From Asterionellopsis glacialis (lineage: Eukaryota > Bacillariophyta > Plagiogrammaphyceae > Rhaphoneidales > Asterionellopsidaceae), in the NCBI GenBank assembly GCA_014885115.2, contig WKLE02001930.1:1-47303 (forward strand): a DNA stretch of 47,303 nucleotides. The letters are read 5' to 3'. Positions 41,762 to 47,303 of the stretch are shown here, in pieces (the stretch's first letter is position 1; each line of letters starts with the position of its first letter). The position numbers were made by a program, and so were the translations under genes. The notes beneath the pieces were generated by a model, which was not told the DNA's origin, ran no database searches, and worked only from the letters and a program-made list of their open reading frames with translations.

Positions 41762-44700
41762 TTAATTTGTTGAAGTAGAAATATTCGCATTTGGGTTACT
41801 GTTTTCCAAGTCATCCTTTTGTTTCTCGTGTCCGTCAGGTGGATTTCCACTATTATCTACACCCTCACCAACGACACCTAGCGGAGCATCCGTGCTATTT
41901 AGTAATGGAGCTTGTGACAAGGAGAACATTCGAGGTGTTCTATGCAATTCATTTTCCGAAACTTCATCGACAGCTCCTCGTGGTACCACTCCTGGAAGCT
42001 GCTGATCGTCATCATCGGCTTCAAAATATGATTCTTCTTCGTCAACCTCACGGAATTTGCGTTGATCTTCCAATGCCTTTTCACTCATACCCACACGGGG
42101 TCTCGCCATGCTGGGGAAGTATCTTGACGAATGACTATTAGGAGATGGTGGATCTGTATGACCCTCTTCAGTCGTCTGAGACACAACATCCTTGTTTTCT
42201 TCGTATGCTTGACGCAACACCGTGAGAGTATTCACATAGGGAGTTGCAACATCCTCCAAACTAAGTTCTTCCGATGATTTTGGTGATCGTGGATTAGACG
42301 CCGTGGTATGCAGGTGTTTCGTCACAATGTATTCAATCAATGATTTGATACTTGCATTATGAATGTAGTCTACCATTTCAATGATAGCGGATGATACCAA
42401 GTTATCCCCAACCGGATTTGCGCGGAAAGCTTCAAATACAGGAGCAAACAAATTGTGCTGAATGATGTGACGATGGTAAAATTCATCCTTCACCGAAAGG
42501 ATTGCCCGGAGGAAACTGTCAAATTGAACAGTACGAAAATGAACAACAATGATTAGCAGAGTATCAAGGATCGTGGCTGCGTCTACAACATACATATCTG
42601 AATAACTTACCGTAGAACTGCAAGCTTCAAGCAACGGTCACCAGAACTCGAGTGTGATCTACCAGGTGTTAAGAACTTCAACATACTTCCAAGTACTCGA
42701 GACCTTAGCAAAAAGAATTTCATTCGGTACAGATGAGCCCGTACACAAAAACTCAAGAGCTCCACAGCAAATGAACTTCGAATTGCACATGGTGGTACCA
42801 AACGGAAAACTCGGTCTTGATGTGAAACACCAGCCTTGAATGTGTCTCTCAACCTTTGCATCAGAAGTGATGGAGGTGATTGCGAGAACACTGCCTCAGG
42901 TATCAGTTTGACTGGGTGCAATATTGTAAATTGGAACGGTGCAGCAAGCCATTGGACATAGTTTTCATAAAACATGGCCAAGAATTGATTTTGATCCGAA
43001 CCACTATGACTTTGACCTCCCATTGGTCCATTTGGATGATCCATAGAGGGGTGGATCCCACCTTGTGGTACACTTTCATTTTCTTCGGTCCCCAACCCTG
43101 CTCCCATGGGACCATGTTCTCCCAGCATATCCGTGTCAAGGATGATTCGCATAATTTCGGATGTTTGTAACAGCAGACCTGCGTCTGTTTCAACTGCCAA
43201 CAGAAATAGAAGCGCCGTAAGTAAATCATCAGGAGGGTACGTGAAAATGACTTGCCTCCGGTCATTGGGTTGTGGTCTGACTGGACCACTCATTTCTAAT
43301 CCCTTCTTAGACTTTCGTTCTTGTTCTTCCTTCCAAAGTTCTTGATAATCCAAACAATGCCTACGAATATGACTTGGATCGTGCATGGCAATGGCAGAAA
43401 TAATTTCAAGAACAGCTCCTTTTTCAGATACATCAGCAGTTGGGTCTGACAGCACAGAACCCAATAACGACAACAAGTTGACAGCTGAATTGGATCGTTC
43501 TGAGGAAGAAGAACTTTGGTTTTGTACACGTCTTGGTGAATCTTTATTGGGTGCGTCACCTGTTTCGATTGGCTCTCCAGTACCGGAAAGACACAATGCC
43601 CTTCCACTACTGGAGTATTCTTTAGATTTCCGTTCCTTGTTATTGCTACCATCAATAACTCCTTTACTGCCATCTGTGGACGCCTTTTCACTCTCGGCGA
43701 CTGAGTCGGTGTCACATTGTTCAATATCAACATCCATGCAAACAATCAAGGCATAAAAATCATCCTTGTCGCTTTGTTGCAACGATATTCGAACCATGTT
43801 AAACAATTCCCGAAGGAAAGACAAACATCCTCTTCTTCGAATTTTCCGTGAAGCCAATGAAGCATCTTGTGGTGCTAAGTGTTGCTTCCAACAAGCACCT
43901 GTCGTTGCTGTACCCCGTAGTGACGATGACAAACTTGGTGGACTTTTCTTACTACTCAGACTGCTATCACCACCTACCGCAACATGTTCAGGAGATGACG
44001 GCGGTTCCGACGATGTCATTCGTTGTTCGCTACTGCTGAAACTACCTTTGGACAAAGATCCACTTCCACCACACAACTTTTGTTCCAAAACTTCCCATTC
44101 CATGCGTTGGATAGCTCGGACTTCCCTTCCGAGTAATCGTATGACCTTGATGAGGTAGCTTTCTGCCAAGGGTGCAGAGGATGACGTTTCTGATTCACTG
44201 GTATTTGTTGTATTTGCCGTCATTGCGGAGGATGGATGTATTGCGGATGTTCGTGGAGAACATGTGACACCCTTGACAAGATCTGCATGTGTAAAGGTTT
44301 GCAGTGATGATAAAGTTGACAAACTACTTTCATCCATCGTTGGCCGTAACAATGTATCTCTCAAGTAGGTTACTCGAAATGATCTATGGATAGTAGATAT
44401 AAGCTCTTCATCTTCCATTTTTACAACGGTACGAAATTTTGCTCTTTCACGGATGAACCACCGATGATTCGCCTTGTCACGTAAATCAGGATCATATTCC
44501 AATGTGGAGGATACATTTTCAAAAATTAAATGATCTGTTACGATAAGTTCAATAATAGCTGGATCATTCAATAACAAAATTGTTTTAATGCAGGCCGCCA
44601 ATGTTGCCAAGGCACCATAATCACCCTTGGCTTCAGCTGCTGGAAAGAGATTTAACAGTGCCTTGAGATATTGACATTCCGTTTGAGATATATACATTGC

Positions 44701-46438
44701 AAGAGCATCACGTTGTTGTTGCATCTACACACACAAACACAAACACAAACACAAGTTGTAAGAGGTTGAAATAGAGGCATGAGGTAGTTGAGTGAAACAG
44801 CTGAAACAAACAGAAAAGACATACGCACACACACACATGTAAAAACTTACTTGTGCAGCAGCAATCGTATCTGCAATTTCTTCCAAATTCGTTAAACTGG
44901 GTGGATTTGGTAATTGAAGTGCATTATTCAATTGTGCAGCAGCAGCTGAAGCTGCACCCATACTATTAGGTCCACCCACCTGTGATGTTACTACTCCCTG
45001 ACCAGATTGATTATTTGATCCCCCACCTCCCCCACCAGACTGGTGTTGGTGTTGGTGTTGCAAGTCAGATGTTTGACATCCACCATAGGCTGCAGCCGCA
45101 GCCGCTGCCATACTGACAGCTACAGCCTCTGCATCGACTTCACAGAAACCACCATTATCATCATCTTGATCATCACCCACTACGACTCCAGCTCCAGCAC
45201 CTCCTGTCGTTGGGGATGCACCATTATTTGTATTAGCGGCTTGTCCAGTAAAATTTCCCAATGCAGCAGCTGCTGCAGCTGCCTGAGCTCTTTGATGATG
45301 TTGTTCTAAATGATGTTGTGCAGCAGCTGCCTCGGATGCTACATTCATCCACATTGTATGTTGTTGTTGTCGTTGTAACGATACATGATGTGCAGCTGCT
45401 ACAGCATGTGCCATATCTGTAACTGATTCTTGCTGTTGCTGTTGTGTCGAATTACTATTATTCGTGGTTGCCGTTGTAGCATTATTATTGGCAGTAGAAT
45501 GGTGGTGGTGGTGATGTTGTTGCTGTTGATGATGTTCATTCGATCCATTCTGTTGTTGTTGCTGCTGTTGTTGCAATAACAAATATCTTTCCTTTTCGTC
45601 TAAATCTTTATGAGGATCATGATGTTGTTGTTGTTGTTTCAATGATTGTTCTGCACTGCCTTGTAATTGTTGTTGTTGTGTTGCTGCTGCTGCTCCTGTT
45701 GTAGGTCCAGCTTGTCCACGTGCACGGAACCAATCAGCTGCACGTGATTGTACATTCGTAATTTGTCTCCATATATCTAAACATCCTGCATTATCTTGAA
45801 AACTTAATGCTAAATCCACACCTAATTGTTCTTCAGCTTGCACTGTAATTGCTGTTTTATTTGTATGTTGTGGATGGTGTGTTTGCTGCTGCTGTTGCTG
45901 CTGTTGATGTTGGATATTGGTAGGATGTTGTTGTTGTTGACTTTGTCCTTTTGTCGAGTTATCAAAATAAGGTTCACACCATGTAATTATATTATCACCT
46001 TGACGTTGATATGCATCACGTAATAATATACGTGTACGTAATAACACACGTTTGGGTGGATGAGTTGTAGAAGAAGATGTACCATTGCTATTATTGTTGT
46101 TGTTGTTGTTGTTGTTGTTGGACGATGATGAATCAGTAGGTATTTCAGCTTGCATACATAAAGTTGGTTCACCTAATTCTTCATATAACTGTGCATCCGT
46201 ATCCTTATTGTTGCTGCTATTGTTGTTTGTACTTTGTAATTTAGATGATCCACTGTTCCCTTGTGGTAATGGTGGTGGTGTTTTATATAAACATACAATC
46301 CGTCCAGTACCACAATCATCCCATGATCCATCTGCATTTAAGCGATATAATTTAACTCTCCATCCTTCCGGTTGTTGTTGATTCTTGGGGGATGTTGTTG
46401 TCGTTGTCACAGAATTAGGTGTAATATTACTTTGTTGC

Positions 46439-46471
<33 letters not shown>

Positions 46472-46926
46472 GTCGGTGATGTATTTGTCATGAATCCATG
46501 TCCATGTGAATGATCATGAGAGGAGGATGTAGATGGTGATGTACCAGAACTATTACCACTCGTCCCACGATGCTGCTGTTGTTGACGAGACGGTGATGAT
46601 TTCGTAGAAGTCGTACTATTACGTTGTTGTTTCATCATGATGGAGGCTGCATTTGTAGTGTTTGTACTACTTCTGGAAGGTACTTCATCTTCATCCGAAG
46701 AACTTGACGATGAGGAACCACTTAATGCCGATGCTGCAGCTGATATAGGTTTCCTTTTCCGTTTTCTCACCTGTTGTTGTTGATGATGATGAGATGTCGT
46801 TAATTGCATATGTATTCTAGAATTTTGTGGTTGATGCAGTTGCTGCTGCTGCACAACTGGTTTAGTTTTACTTCCCACCGACAATGATGATTCTTCATGA
46901 TTGGTATGACTCGTATTGTTCGTCAT
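41762..46926 (-). CDS. PPP4R3: Protein phosphatase 4 regulatory subunit 3 (SMEK/PSY2)
   Basis: This subunit targets protein phosphatase 4 to substrates in DNA repair and signalling. Three exons, 44851-46926, 42611-44724 and 41762-42515, encode about 1647 residues against about 830 in human. Residues 1-187 are low complexity with a basic RKRKRK element and a poly-Gln run. About 188-400 is the EVH1/RanBP1-like domain ([54 protein letters not shown]) interrupted by poly-Asn and poly-Gln inserts. A His/Gln/Ala-rich linker leads to the SMK-1 domain: [20 protein letters not shown] joined to [12 protein letters not shown], then [25 protein letters not shown] and [16 protein letters not shown] rebuilt by splicing. 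Ser-rich and acidic inserts and an acidic tail complete it. The start is the first ATG, three codons inside the open frame. Confidence 0.93.
42516..42610 (-). other. PP4R3 intron 2 (95 bp)
   Basis: The donor is CTACG|GTAAGT and the acceptor TTTGACAG|TTTCCT. Phase 2 joining gives [19 protein letters not shown], which matches the conserved ALRF-KDEFYNR block of the family. Closer AG sites would give introns of only 13 or 28 bp. Confidence 0.88.
44725..44850 (-). other. PP4R3 intron 1 (126 bp) with CA/TG repeats
   Basis: The donor is GCACAA|GTAAGT and the acceptor GTGTGTAG|ATGCAA, joined in phase 0. Both ends are rich in TG/CA dinucleotides. Without splicing the frame runs into a Cys-rich nonsense tail. 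Confidence 0.9.
46429..46471 (-). repeat. CAA/CAG trinucleotide tract (poly-Gln)
   Basis: A run of GTT/GCT units on the plus strand, CAA/CAG in the coding direction, gives a poly-Gln stretch of about 13 near residue 153 of PP4R3. Similar shorter Gln tracts occur at about 45540-45575 and 45885-45910 and an Asn tract at 46090-46125. Confidence 0.9.
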
Positions 46927-47303
46927 GATGGGCAAACAAAAATCACGCTATTGTTGTTGTTTCTATCTCAAATGATATAGAGATAAAATATGTCAGGACT
47001 CGGGGAAAAAAAAACGTATCTATAGTTTGTTGAAGAGAGAGAGACTGAAAAAGAGATTCAAGTATATGTCATATGCAGATGCGTGAAATCTCCAACTCCA
47101 AGTTATTATTCTTGTAAAACACCAAGCAGACGTGAGCACCTCCCTTGATAAACCAGTGTAATCTTTCTTTCTCTTTTTTTTGTGAGTGCTATACAAATTT
47201 CTTCTATCTTGATTCAGTTGCCTACTGATTCAAGCTTAGTTTGATATTTAAATAGAAAAAAGTCGTTCCAACAAAATGACCTATGACTTGTGCAAATGTC
47301 GCG
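46927..47303. other. 5' flank of PP4R3
   Basis: 377 bp to the window end, with short A-rich and GA-rich runs (46975-47055). No gene is seen. Confidence 0.4.

Noticed and set aside
42597..42610. A 13-bp intron (GTAAGTTATTCAG) that would keep a longer third exon of PP4R3
   Set aside because: Far too short to splice. The 95-bp alternative restores the conserved [16 protein letters not shown] block and matches the size of the other introns.

Overview
The window looks like nuclear DNA of a diatom (stramenopile). The genes are compact and mostly intron-poor. The eight introns I can place are short (95-126 bp) GT-AG introns. Several products begin with ER signal peptides followed by an aromatic-start plastid-type junction (for example STAF/AP in the CtpA-like protease). 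The gene set (UBA1, PP4R3, ABCA, UNC93, a MOV10-like helicase and a CHAT-type relic) is eukaryotic. No tRNA, rRNA, CRISPR array or operon is visible. Species identity is inference.

Region 1-3.4 kb is a graveyard of relics and small transposons. A decayed CHAT-domain (caspase-like) gene is split just before its catalytic Cys motif by a 619-bp element with terminal inverted repeats, a 4-bp target duplication and a 61-bp internal hairpin. A second 478-bp element with TTAA duplications follows at 2.55-3.03 kb. A stop-containing copy of the 3' end of a beta-propeller gene lies at 3.1-3.4 kb. From 3.5 to 9.7 kb come a secreted protein with six EF-hands, the intact five-bladed beta-propeller (glycosidase-like) gene, a sulfotransferase-like membrane protein and a secreted or organellar PhcB-like methyltransferase.

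From 11 to 17.3 kb, the ubiquitin-activating enzyme UBA1 (minus) and a thylakoid-lumen CtpA-like protease (plus) are divergent. From 18.6 to 23.8 kb are an UNC93-like transporter, a J-domain protein with one intron and a leucine-rich-repeat protein. From 25.3 to 28.9 kb is the most unusual gene: an RRM-like segment, a U-box and a MOV10/SDE3-type SF1 RNA helicase in one uninterrupted frame.

From 29.4 to 35.9 kb is a complete five-exon ABCA-type full transporter. From 37 to 40 kb are two tandem DUF1295 (steroid 5-alpha-reductase-like) membrane enzymes. At 40.6 kb is an unrecognised polytopic membrane protein. From 41.8 to 46.9 kb is a three-exon PP4 regulatory subunit 3 (SMEK/PSY2) roughly doubled in length by Gln/Asn/His/Ala tracts.

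The genes are functionally unrelated, as is normal for a eukaryotic chromosome segment. Two have a ubiquitin theme (E1 enzyme, U-box helicase) without evidence that they are linked. Gene-free DNA on the 5' sides of genes is repeatedly rich in short palindromic CAGGTACC/ACCTGGTAC and GTCCTA motifs. These are nearly absent from coding DNA and from 3'-to-3' gaps.
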